NCBI RefSeq assembly: GCF_000297055.2
Contig: NC_022357.1
Location: 3,006,501-3,070,500, forward strand
Direction: 5' to 3'
Length of the DNA stretch: 64,000 nucleotides
Source of the DNA: Sulfuricella denitrificans skB26
Lineage (GTDB): Bacteria > Pseudomonadota > Gammaproteobacteria > Burkholderiales > Sulfuricellaceae
Made by a program: the position numbers and the translations under genes. Below the pieces are notes generated by a model. The model did not search any database and had not been told where the DNA came from. It saw only the letters and a program-made list of their open reading frames with translations. Numbering within the stretch: the stretch's first letter is position 1; every line of letters begins with the position of its first letter. Shown one piece after another: positions 46,073 to 54,455 of this stretch.

Positions 46073-46986
46073 GATAAACGCGAGCGGTATAGGCCTTGCA
46101 TCAGGCCGAGGAAATGGCACACTACCATTTCCCGGTTGAATGCTTCGTCCCGGGGCTGGGACACGTGCCCCCACAACATGCGCGCCACAGCTCGCAAAAA
46201 CTGGGGAAAGACATACAGAGGAATATTCAACAGTCGGCGTTCACCCACCATCTTCTTGTTTTGTGCAATGTTGCGGCTGGATTGAAACCGCCAGCGGCGG
46301 AAGTAACGCTTGGTCAGACGGAAACTTTCCACCTTGTGGTGCACACGAGACTGACCGAGAAATACAGCCTTGAGACCCGCCGACAGGATGCGCTCGAAAA
46401 GTTCGCCATCCTCTCCGCTGGCAAGCACCTTGCCCTTGCGACCACGACTGGTGTCGAAACCGCCCACCTTCTGGAATACCTCGCGGCGGAAAGCCATGTT
46501 GGCACCGAACGGCGCCTGAGAAGGCGAGGTAATGACATAATCATCGCTGCGATCGGTGCGTATAGCGAGAAAGCCATAAAAGCGCTCGGTCAGCCAGCTG
46601 GGGGGCGGCACTTCCCAGATGGGAGCAATATAGCCACCACAGGAATCGGCGCGGTATTTCTCCAACCCGGCCAGGGTCACTTCCACCCAATCGGGCTCCG
46701 GCAGCACGTCATCATCAGTAAAAAGCAGTGTGTTTCCGTGCGCTACGGCAATGCCGTGGTTGCGCGCGTGGGACAGCCCCTGTTCGCCCTGGAACTCATA
46801 ACGCAACTGGGGCCACACACGCTGCATCTCCTCCACGACTGCGCGCGTCTGATCTTTCGAGTTGTTATCGACGACAACAACTTCCAGCTCACGTGACGGA
46901 CTGGTCTTTTGAGCATGCAGCGCGCTCAGGGTGTCACGCAGCGATTCGGCGCGATTGTAAGTGCAAACGATAATACTGACGTCCAT
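46069..46986 (-). CDS. Glycosyltransferase family 2
   Basis: The product has 305 aa from ATG 46986, which opens directly with MDVSIIVCTYNRAESLRDTL; an ATG at 47019 would add 11 residues. VVDNNSKD, LFTDDDVLPEPDWV (DxD) and GEDGELFERI are the GT-A donor and acceptor motifs. The C-terminal region contains a hydrophobic stretch near LYVFPQFLRAVARMLW. Its stop overlaps the TTG start of the fusion gene. Confidence 0.87.
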   Translation of the reverse strand: MDVSIIVCTYNRAESLRDTLSALHAQKTSPSRELEVVVVDNNSKDQTRAVVEEMQRVWPQLRYEFQGEQGLSHARNHGIAVAHGNTLLFTDDDVLPEPDWVEVTLAGLEKYRADSCGGYIAPIWEVPPPSWLTERFYGFLAIRTDRSDDYVITSPSQAPFGANMAFRREVFQKVGGFDTSRGRKGKVLASGEDGELFERILSAGLKAVFLGQSRVHHKVESFRLTKRYFRRWRFQSSRNIAQNKKMVGERRLLNIPLYVFPQFLRAVARMLWGHVSQPRDEAFNREMVVCHFLGLMQGLYRSRLS

Positions 46987-47049
46987 GGCTGTCAGCCAGC
47001 CCTGATCGGACAGCGGCATCGGGCACGTGGCGTTGGCAAATAACGTAGG

Positions 47050-47973
47050 CTACCATTCATATCCCAGCTCCTTCGCCATCGGCGACACGGCCCGCTTGAG
47101 CAGCCATTTCTCCAGTCGGCTCACCCGGGCTTTCTCGCCGCCCCGCTCCGAACTGCCCACTTTGGCGCCTAGCACCGAACGGTCAATGCGGATGCCCAGA
47201 TACGATTCAATCTCTTCAAGAGGCGGACGGTTCCCGATGAGATCCTCGTAGCGCACCAACAGCGCATCCAGTTTCCTGGCATCTCTCAAATAGCCCTCCA
47301 TCAACTGACGCCAGTGCGTACCGAAGGCGGTAGGCGTGAACATCGGCCTGTTCGGAAAAATGTCGTACCAGCTACGGCCATATCGCGCATAGGAACGGTA
47401 AGCATCCAGCGGGTTGCGATACAAAAAGAGAATTTTGGCCTTGGGGTAGAGCCAGCGCAGATAGAGCGCGTGCTCACTGCCCAGCCGAACTTCCTTGATA
47501 CCCCAGCGCGCAGCCCCCCCTCGCTTTGCCGGCTCGGAAAACAGCGTGTCAAAGAAGGCGCGGTGTCCTTTGCGTAAATCCTCCAGAGAGGGGAACAGGT
47601 TGGCAACCCAGTTGCCAGATAGGTCGGCGGGAGGCGTGCCGTCGTAGTAATACTCGGCGGGTGGCCAATCGGGCCGAAATGCCTTCATGCTTTCCGCGAG
47701 CGCCTGAATCATGCCGCATTCGTCGTAAGGCTCGCCCCAGATGAGCACCTGCGAATCCGACATGATGAGCCGCTGCAACAGAGTTGATCCGGAACGCCAA
47801 CCGGCGGACAAGAGAAAGACCGGCTCTTCGTCATCGTTTATGTCGCTATCTGGGCAGGCGCTGAGCAACTGCTCAATACCTGAAGCGATGCCCGGATGCC
47901 TCAGCAGCGCCTGTCGATGGGCAGCGCGCGCCTGCGCGGGACCTCGGAGCGCTGACATTAAATATTGACGCAT
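47050..47973 (-). CDS. Sulfotransferase-family protein, copy 2
   Basis: The product has 307 aa. The PAPS 5'-phosphosulfate loop is SAGWRSGSTLLQRL (about 56-69) and the 3'-phosphate motif is FLYRNPLDAYRSYARYG. A C-terminal basic segment (VSRLEKWLLKRAV) follows. It is predicted cytoplasmic, sulfating a lipid-linked glycan of the ABC-exported polysaccharide. It is only distantly similar by eye to copy 1 at 35069, so the two probably have different acceptors. Confidence 0.78.
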   Translation of the reverse strand: MRQYLMSALRGPAQARAAHRQALLRHPGIASGIEQLLSACPDSDINDDEEPVFLLSAGWRSGSTLLQRLIMSDSQVLIWGEPYDECGMIQALAESMKAFRPDWPPAEYYYDGTPPADLSGNWVANLFPSLEDLRKGHRAFFDTLFSEPAKRGGAARWGIKEVRLGSEHALYLRWLYPKAKILFLYRNPLDAYRSYARYGRSWYDIFPNRPMFTPTAFGTHWRQLMEGYLRDARKLDALLVRYEDLIGNRPPLEEIESYLGIRIDRSVLGAKVGSSERGGEKARVSRLEKWLLKRAVSPMAKELGYEW

Positions 47974-47985
47974 ATGCGGTATCCC

Positions 47986-48984
47986 CTACTTGCTTTTCGG
48001 CTGAGTGTAGACAATCGTTCCCAGCTCCTTCATTAAGCTGCACAGCACATCCTTGGCGGCACTAAAGGCGATACGATTCAATCGATAGTCTTCCAGAATC
48101 GCCCATACGCGGCTCCTCAGGCGCCGCCGCAGGTACTCGGCAAGCATCTTCCGGTGCAGCGTGGCGAGCCGAAACGAGAGCTTGCCGACCGCGAGATGGC
48201 CCCAGCGGAGAAAAGGATTCTTCAGGTCAACGGTGTTTCGCAGGAGCAGTGCCACGACGGCTTCCAGGACGTCCGTCTCGCTGAGCAAACCATTCTTGTA
48301 ACGTACCAGCACATCGGAAGCCTTGACTTCGCAGAAGCGCGAGCAATACAACGTATCGTCGTCACGCCTGAAATAATAGAGAGGCTCGGGGATGTGGCAC
48401 AGCCGAAAGCGCTTTGCGATGCGCATGAAATAATCGTAGTCCTCCACCAGGAACAGTTCCGGGTCATAATCCCCCACCGCTGCATAGACCTCACGGGTGT
48501 ACATAAAACAGGCGCCAATATGATTGCCTTTTTCCAGCTGCACTTTGTTCGGGAGCTTGTCGTGGTGGATATCCAGCGGCCTACCGTCCGGATCCAGGTC
48601 GGCAAAAAGATAGTAATCCGCATAGATGAAATCGCAGTCACCGCCCTGCAATACCTCGACCATACGCTGAATAGCATTCTTGTCGTACAGATTGTCGTCG
48701 GAGGTCCAGGTCAGATACTCACCGCGTGCGAGCGAGAACCCCCGGTTCAGTGCGCGTGGCAGTTTGAGATTCGGTTCGTTGCGCACATAGCGGATGCGCG
48801 GGTCGTTGAACGTAGCCACCACCGCACGTGTGTCATCAGGTGAGTTGTCGTCGACAATGATCAGTTCCAGATTCGTATAAGTCTGATTCAATACGCTTTG
48901 AATCGCGCTCGGTAGCACATGAGCCCGCTTGTAGGTGGGCAACACAATGCTGACGAGAGGGTTGTCAGTAGTGCTATCGATCAT
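47986..48984 (-). CDS. Glycosyltransferase family 2
   Basis: The product has 332 aa. VSIVLPTYKRAHVLPSAIQSVL, IIVDDNSPDDT, YLTWTSDDNLYD (DxD equivalent) and FLVEDYDYFMRIAKRF identify an inverting GT-A enzyme. Its start overlaps the upstream wecB gene by 4 bp, so the two are coupled. A ManNAc-derived donor is conceivable from the neighbour but not demonstrated. Confidence 0.9.
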   Translation of the reverse strand: MIDSTTDNPLVSIVLPTYKRAHVLPSAIQSVLNQTYTNLELIIVDDNSPDDTRAVVATFNDPRIRYVRNEPNLKLPRALNRGFSLARGEYLTWTSDDNLYDKNAIQRMVEVLQGGDCDFIYADYYLFADLDPDGRPLDIHHDKLPNKVQLEKGNHIGACFMYTREVYAAVGDYDPELFLVEDYDYFMRIAKRFRLCHIPEPLYYFRRDDDTLYCSRFCEVKASDVLVRYKNGLLSETDVLEAVVALLLRNTVDLKNPFLRWGHLAVGKLSFRLATLHRKMLAEYLRRRLRSRVWAILEDYRLNRIAFSAAKDVLCSLMKELGTIVYTQPKSK

Positions 48985-50111
48985 GTGTCACGCATGCCCG
49001 GGTCTTGCAGAATCCGCTGCACGATCTTGATCCGTGCCGTGCCATCCCCGTAAGGATTCACTTTCGACGCCTTGGCCTGGTATGCACCTTCATCGTCGAG
49101 GAGTTGTGAAGCTTCCGCGACGATGGTCGCCGCGTCCATCCCGACCAGCTTCAACGTGCCCGCCTCCACGCCTTCCTGTCGCTCGGTCACCCTGCGCAGC
49201 ACCAGTACCGGTTTGCCCAGGCTGGGTGCTTCTTCCTGAAGCCCGCCTGAATCCGTGAGCACCATGTAGGACTTCTTCATCAGGTGGACCAGGGGCAGAT
49301 AATCCAGCGGGTCGATTAGTAACACATTCTCGATCCCGGAAAGAACACTGTTCACGACTTGGCGTACATTCGGATTGCGGTGCACCGGGTAGACCAGCAC
49401 GATCTGGTCTTTGTATTTAAGGGCCAACTCCTTGAGACCGCGACAGATCGATTCGAATGGTCCACCGAAACTCTCTCGCCGGTGAGCGGTGACCAGAATG
49501 ATGCGTTTCGTACTAAAGGGTAGCGTTTCCAGCGGTGTTCCCGCAAAGCTGTAAGGACGACTGGAAACGTCGAGCAAGGCATCGATTACCGTGTTACCCG
49601 TCACCGCAATGCGTCCCTCGGGAATGCCCTCGTTGAGCAAATGTTGTTTCGCTTTGTCACTATGAGCAAAGAACAGATCCGCCACCGCATCGATGATTTT
49701 TCTGTTGGATTCTTCGGGGTAGGGTTGAAATTTGTCGAAGGTTCTGAGACCGGCCTCGATGTGGCCGATCTTGACGCCGCAATAAAAGGCCGCCAGGGCC
49801 GCGGCCATCGATGTGGTCGTATCGCCCTGTACCAGCAGCAGATCAAAATGTTCCTCGCGCAGTATCCGGCTGACTTCCCGCAACACGCTGATGGTGATGT
49901 GTTCCAAGGTCTGATTTTCGCGCATCAGGTTCAGATCATAATCGACCCGAATGTTGAAGAGATCAATCAGCGGCGCCACCATGTCCTTGTGCTGGCCGGT
50001 GAGGCAGTTTTTATTCTCGATCAGCGCTGGATACTTTTCCAGTTCAGAGATGACCGGCGCCATTTTGATAGCTTCTGGACGGGTGCCGAAAACAGTAAGA
50101 ACCTTAAGCAT
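48981..50111 (-). CDS. wecB: UDP-N-acetylglucosamine 2-epimerase (non-hydrolysing), second copy
   Basis: The product has 376 aa. The N-terminus VLTVFGTRPEAIKMAPVISEL, CLTGQHKDM, KIGHIEAGLRTFDK, TAHRRESFG and DSGGLQEEAPSLGKP are classical WecB/MnaA motifs, closer to the Escherichia coli type than the copy at 18862. It supplies UDP-ManNAc to the minus-strand polysaccharide. It overlaps the upstream toroid gene by 8 bp and the downstream GT2 gene by 4 bp. Confidence 0.94.
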   Translation of the reverse strand: MLKVLTVFGTRPEAIKMAPVISELEKYPALIENKNCLTGQHKDMVAPLIDLFNIRVDYDLNLMRENQTLEHITISVLREVSRILREEHFDLLLVQGDTTTSMAAALAAFYCGVKIGHIEAGLRTFDKFQPYPEESNRKIIDAVADLFFAHSDKAKQHLLNEGIPEGRIAVTGNTVIDALLDVSSRPYSFAGTPLETLPFSTKRIILVTAHRRESFGGPFESICRGLKELALKYKDQIVLVYPVHRNPNVRQVVNSVLSGIENVLLIDPLDYLPLVHLMKKSYMVLTDSGGLQEEAPSLGKPVLVLRRVTERQEGVEAGTLKLVGMDAATIVAEASQLLDDEGAYQAKASKVNPYGDGTARIKIVQRILQDPGMRDT

Positions 50112-51042
50112 GTTTGCCTTCCCCTTGCATTTTCAGGAGGTGCGCATCAAGAAAGTACTTCACCGCCCAACTGATTTCCGCACCTGCAATATATTTCGCG
50201 CCCTTGCCGTAGCTACCGTAGAACCCGCCCGATTTGTTCTGTATTTTCTCAAGGTAGCGCATGGCCAGATCGGCTGGTTGCTTCTTTCCCAGCGTGTACC
50301 AGACGATGGCGTACTGCGCCATGCCGGTCGAGCAAACCCAATCCACGTCCGGATAGGCGGGAATGCTGCCGTCATCCCGCTGGCATCGTTCCACGTCCGC
50401 CATGCCGCGGCTCGCCAGTTCGAGTTCCCCGAGTTCACACAGCGCCTCCATGGTGTAAGCATGGAAATGCGACAACCGATTGAAGGGAACCAGTGCCTCC
50501 TGTTTCTTGTAGTAGGACAGAACGAAATTGGCTGCATCTTCATATTCTTTGACGCCCAGCAGCTTGCCCGCCTGAGCGAGCGGAGGCAGCACATAGGTAT
50601 GAATGAGATCGTTCGCAATGCCGGTCCAAAGTTCGGTCGAAGGCGTGGTCAGGCGGCCTTCCGTATCAATCTGCGCCACCACCCAGTCGCACGCATTGCG
50701 CAACGGGGCTTCGATATCATTCATATCGTTCAATGCTGCGCACAACCCGCGCATGATCTGCCCGGTATCGAAGGTATAGGGCACGCCGTCCGGGGCGGGG
50801 AATGCGCCATTCGGCAACTGTATGGAAAGCAGCCAGCGGGTGCAAGTTCTCGCTAGTTCCTGCTCACCCCAGTTGTATAACGTCGGGATGAAATAGCCGG
50901 TTACTTCCGGATACGGCACGGGCGTCTTGGTATGCACAATGATGCCTTGGTCGGGCACCATGTGCTGTTTGAACCAGTCCATGGCCTTTTCATAACTCGG
51001 TTTCTGCTTTCGCCAGAAAAACATTTCGGACATCCTCGCCAT
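50104..51042 (-). CDS. Alpha/alpha-toroid protein of unknown function, copy 2
   Basis: The product has 312 aa without signal peptide. Helical-pair repeats carry PYPEVTGYFIPTL, FDTGQIMRGLCAAL, WLLSIQLPNGAFP, DGSIPAYPDVDW and KSGGFYGSYG. The YPE-TGY and F(D/N)TGQIM motifs are shared with the 412-aa protein at 31637, which also sits beside glycan genes. An (alpha/alpha)6 barrel acting on uronate or amino-sugar glycans is a reasonable guess only. It overlaps wecB by 8 bp, suggesting stoichiometric or sequential action. Confidence 0.62.
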   Translation of the reverse strand: MARMSEMFFWRKQKPSYEKAMDWFKQHMVPDQGIIVHTKTPVPYPEVTGYFIPTLYNWGEQELARTCTRWLLSIQLPNGAFPAPDGVPYTFDTGQIMRGLCAALNDMNDIEAPLRNACDWVVAQIDTEGRLTTPSTELWTGIANDLIHTYVLPPLAQAGKLLGVKEYEDAANFVLSYYKKQEALVPFNRLSHFHAYTMEALCELGELELASRGMADVERCQRDDGSIPAYPDVDWVCSTGMAQYAIVWYTLGKKQPADLAMRYLEKIQNKSGGFYGSYGKGAKYIAGAEISWAVKYFLDAHLLKMQGEGKHA

Positions 51043-51051
51043 ATCGTTAAA

Positions 51052-53061
51052 TCACTTGGCAGGTTCTTTGATCCGCATACGTTGATCAGCGCCCACACCG
51101 CTCAACTCCTGGACCGTTCCACTCGGCCATTGAATGCTGACTTTCTCCACCTGCGTGTTCTTGCCCAGGCCAAAATGCAGTCGGCTGTGATTCTGCCCGC
51201 GGTGATGGATGCCTCCGTCCTGTATCCTCACCTGGGTGACTCCACCTGCTGTGACATTCACTCTGGCGCCAATCCCGTCACGATTTGACGCCGTTCCCTC
51301 CAGATCGATTTCGAGCCAGTGGTTAGCGTTTCCGACATTACGGTAAAGATAATAGGCCCCACCCTCGGACGGCAGACCGAGGCTGCGGCCCATACTCCCG
51401 CCTGTGGTCACCAGAAGATCGAGAAATCCATCACCATCGAAGTCCACTGCCGTCACGCTGTCACCCACGCCTGAGCGAGGACCGGCCGCCCCGCCCGCCA
51501 TTAGCACCGTATCGAAGTAGCCATCGCCCCGATTAAGCAACAGCAGGTTTTCTTGCTTGCCGACGTCGCCCGAGGCCAGTACGAACAGATCCAGGAGCAT
51601 ATCGTTGTTGAAGTCTCCGGCCACCACATTCACCGCCGCAATTGTCTTTTTGTTGATGCCCCGCTTGTCGCCCTCTTCAATCAGCTTCCCACCCCGGTTC
51701 ATAAACAGGCGTTGTGGCGCCTCCTCGGCCTTGGAGGATTCGCCAGTCGCCGCAAGGTCCGTTATGGGCTCTGTCGAAATAACCTTTACTGCGACCTGGT
51801 GGAACTTGGCCTTGCCACCCGGCACTATATCCCGAGCACCGGAGACGAACACCTGCCATTTGTCCGGTGACGTCAGCCCTACATAAAGCCCCGCCTGCAC
51901 ACCGGGTTGGTAGGACGCTGTGCCAACCACCTTCGCCGTTTCCGGCGACAGGGGAAAATTAAGCCCATCCGGATGCCAGCCTTGCTGGCCGATGTGGATA
52001 CGTTCTGCCGTCAACGCCCCAGCGGGGTGGACAGATGCAACGCGAAAACTGACCCTGCCCGCAGAACGGAAACTGAAACCCACCGTCTTGCCGACATCTG
52101 CCTCATTGATCAATATATCCGTAATAATCTCGTTGCTGCCTGGCCGGCCAAAGGCAACCGGCCCAGAGGGATTTTTGCGCGCCAGGAAAAGGTCGATGGC
52201 GCCATCGTTGTCGAAGTCGCCGGCGACGATATCCTCGAACGCCGTGACCGGAAGCAGATCGAGTTCCCGAGCGGGCAGCTTGGAAGTATCGAACACCTGT
52301 GCAGTCCGGTTTATACCCTTGCCCGCAACCCTGCATACCAGTTCGGGGTGCGCGTTATTGTTGAGCTCGGTGACGATACAAAATGGCACAGATTTGGACG
52401 CAAACTTCAATGCCTCCGGCGCTTCAACAAAGCGGCCATCTTGCTGCAGGAAGGCGAACGGTGGCAGACGATCATCGAAGCGGATCTCTGCCCCCTGGAA
52501 CAGGTCCAACCGGCCGTCATGGTTGAGATCGACCCACAAGGGCATACGTGTGCGGCCATAAGGATTGGAAACACCTGCTGACTCTGCCACTTCTTCAAAT
52601 TTCGTGCCCCGATTCAGAAAGAGGCGCTTCAATTCCGAGCCAACCCCCTCCTTCGCGCCAGTCAATTGCACCAGGTCGAGTCGGCCATCGTTGTCGAAAT
52701 CGGCCCACGCAGCGCCATGCTTGTCGCCTCCCACATCCCCCGATACGAAAAAATCCCGGGTCACATCGACGAAGCGTCCCTTGCCCATATTCCGGAACAA
52801 CTTCGCTTCGTTGAGGTGGTTAGTCACATAGAGGTCCGGCAGGCCGTCGCCATCAAAATCTCCCCAAGCGACGCCATAGGTCATACCGACATATCCCCCA
52901 AGTCCGGAAGACAGCGTCACATCCTCAAACACCTTTACTGGCTTATCCGGGCTGGAACATCCAGTCGGCAGGCTCAGTATTGCTGCCCATGTGGCAACCA
53001 CAAGCATTGCCATGGCAACGGGTCGTAGCTTTAGGCCGGCCAGTGTTCTAATGGAATGCAT
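51052..53061 (-). CDS. FG-GAP/VCBS-repeat lipoprotein with ASPIC/UnbV domain
   Basis: The product has 669 aa. A lipoprotein signal ends LSLPTGC (Cys35). At least six Ca-binding-type loops DxDxDG (DFDGDGLPDLYVTN, DFDNDGRLDLVQL, DLNHDGRLDLFQ, DFDNDGAIDLFLA, DFNNDMLLDLFVL, DFDGDGFLDLLVT) indicate a beta-propeller. The C-terminal 90 residues are an ASPIC/UnbV-like domain (NHWLEIDLEGTASNRDGIGARV, VSIQWPSGTVQEL). It is probably outer-membrane or surface anchored and may bind the glycan. gggacaag lies before the ATG. It is unusual inside a polysaccharide ABC operon. Confidence 0.85.
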   Translation of the reverse strand: MHSIRTLAGLKLRPVAMAMLVVATWAAILSLPTGCSSPDKPVKVFEDVTLSSGLGGYVGMTYGVAWGDFDGDGLPDLYVTNHLNEAKLFRNMGKGRFVDVTRDFFVSGDVGGDKHGAAWADFDNDGRLDLVQLTGAKEGVGSELKRLFLNRGTKFEEVAESAGVSNPYGRTRMPLWVDLNHDGRLDLFQGAEIRFDDRLPPFAFLQQDGRFVEAPEALKFASKSVPFCIVTELNNNAHPELVCRVAGKGINRTAQVFDTSKLPARELDLLPVTAFEDIVAGDFDNDGAIDLFLARKNPSGPVAFGRPGSNEIITDILINEADVGKTVGFSFRSAGRVSFRVASVHPAGALTAERIHIGQQGWHPDGLNFPLSPETAKVVGTASYQPGVQAGLYVGLTSPDKWQVFVSGARDIVPGGKAKFHQVAVKVISTEPITDLAATGESSKAEEAPQRLFMNRGGKLIEEGDKRGINKKTIAAVNVVAGDFNNDMLLDLFVLASGDVGKQENLLLLNRGDGYFDTVLMAGGAAGPRSGVGDSVTAVDFDGDGFLDLLVTTGGSMGRSLGLPSEGGAYYLYRNVGNANHWLEIDLEGTASNRDGIGARVNVTAGGVTQVRIQDGGIHHRGQNHSRLHFGLGKNTQVEKVSIQWPSGTVQELSGVGADQRMRIKEPAK

Positions 53062-53085
53062 ATCTTGTCCCTTGTTGAATGGAGT

Positions 53086-54351
53086 TTACCGGAAGTCCCG
53101 ACAGAAGAGTCTGCCCAACACAGGGAGTTTCTGCAGACGATCGCGCGCGGCATTAAGAACACGGACATGCCACGCTATAATGAGCACAGGGGCAGAGCAG
53201 ACCTCAAGAAACCGCCGGGCGAGCTGAAGGGGAGCAAAGTCTTCCGCGCCAGCGTGGCGCAGGGCTCGACGGGACCATTCGCTGTAAGCAAACGCATCGC
53301 CCAGCACCTCTCCGATGGCCTCGACCCACGCATCAGCATTCAGAGAATTCTGGATCAGGATGCCCCCATCACCCACCGATTCAGGCAACCCTCCCCGCGC
53401 ACTGGCAATCACCGGGATGCAGCACGACTGCGCCTCGATGGCCACTAAGCCGAACCCCTCTTCCCAAATCGATGGAATGACTAGCAGTTTAGTCTGGCGG
53501 TAAATCGAACGCATATCGGAAACACGACGCACAAACAGCACGTTAGGCACTTGGTTTAACTGCGACTGCAAGCTCGCTAGAGCAGCATCATTCAACTTCC
53601 ATGACTCCAGGAGCAAGAATTTTTCCGCCGGCAGGCGCCTGGCGATCTCGAAAAATGTGTCTACCCCTTTCACCCGATGCGGATTGATCATGGTCACGTA
53701 GCCGTCCGGATCGCCTGCCGAATCGAAATACAGCTCGGCGGCGGGATAGACCACATGAACCCCTCTGCTTAGCACCCTGCGGACCTTCTCGGCCAAAAAG
53801 CCACTACTGCACACGACATGGCAGCCCAACTCCGCAGTTGCACGCAACTCGTCAGGGTCGAACTCAGCATCGTGCACGTAAAGCACGCCCTGGATACCTT
53901 TGGCCTTAGCGAGATCAAGAACCTCTCGGGCGCCCTCTAGCTGGGACCAAATAACATCCGGCTTGAAGTCGTCGATAAAATCGGCGAGTGCAACGAGGAA
54001 ATTCGGAAAGACCTGCACCGGATAGCCACAGTCGATAATACCTCCCCACTCATCAGGCCGCGCGCGCGCTTCCAACTCATCGCAAACAGGCCGGGGAGAG
54101 GAGCGCAGCGGTGCGGAGACGGATAAAGCCCGTCTTTTTTCGTTTGGCCAAACACCCTGTATCCCCAACGCCTGATACTCCCCAGGCTGTGGATCGGCCC
54201 AGGGCGATATCGCATAATCGCTGGAGCCCACGGCAGCGCACTCGACTCCAAGCTCGTTCGCCATAGTCATCAGCAATTGATGCGCGCACCGCGCAGCCCC
54301 TCCGAGAAAGTAAGGGTAAGGCGGGCGTTCGCTGGCATAGAGGATGCGCAT
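53086..54351 (-). CDS. Glycosyltransferase, GT4 type
   Basis: The product has 421 aa. MRILYASERPPYPYFLGGAARC opens a GT-B fold. The donor site shows YVTMINPHRVKGVDTFFEIARRL and SIWEEGFGLVAIEAQSCCIPVIAS (E(x7)E). A basic, hydrophobic C-terminal tail (about 385-421) may aid membrane association. It lies 104 bp downstream of wzt and 24 bp upstream of the FG-GAP gene. Confidence 0.88.
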   Translation of the reverse strand: MRILYASERPPYPYFLGGAARCAHQLLMTMANELGVECAAVGSSDYAISPWADPQPGEYQALGIQGVWPNEKRRALSVSAPLRSSPRPVCDELEARARPDEWGGIIDCGYPVQVFPNFLVALADFIDDFKPDVIWSQLEGAREVLDLAKAKGIQGVLYVHDAEFDPDELRATAELGCHVVCSSGFLAEKVRRVLSRGVHVVYPAAELYFDSAGDPDGYVTMINPHRVKGVDTFFEIARRLPAEKFLLLESWKLNDAALASLQSQLNQVPNVLFVRRVSDMRSIYRQTKLLVIPSIWEEGFGLVAIEAQSCCIPVIASARGGLPESVGDGGILIQNSLNADAWVEAIGEVLGDAFAYSEWSRRALRHAGAEDFAPLQLARRFLEVCSAPVLIIAWHVRVLNAARDRLQKLPVLGRLFCRDFR

Positions 54352-54455
54352 CTTCAGGTTAAGTTCTCGTGATGATGAGGCGACCTAAGCTTCGTACTGA
54401 TTGTGATGCGCGCACTTGCGGCATCATTTTCATCAACGGGATACCTGAAACACGC

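Noticed and set aside
46073-46174. GTG-initiated 34-residue extension of the GT2/phosphatase fusion
   Set aside because: It overlaps the upstream glycosyltransferase by more than 100 bp and adds Pro/Arg-rich sequence ahead of the canonical GT2 start.
51907-52581. 224-codon plus-strand frame inside the FG-GAP lipoprotein gene
   Set aside because: It is antisense to repeated Ca-loop coding sequence with clear protein motifs and shows no domain of its own.
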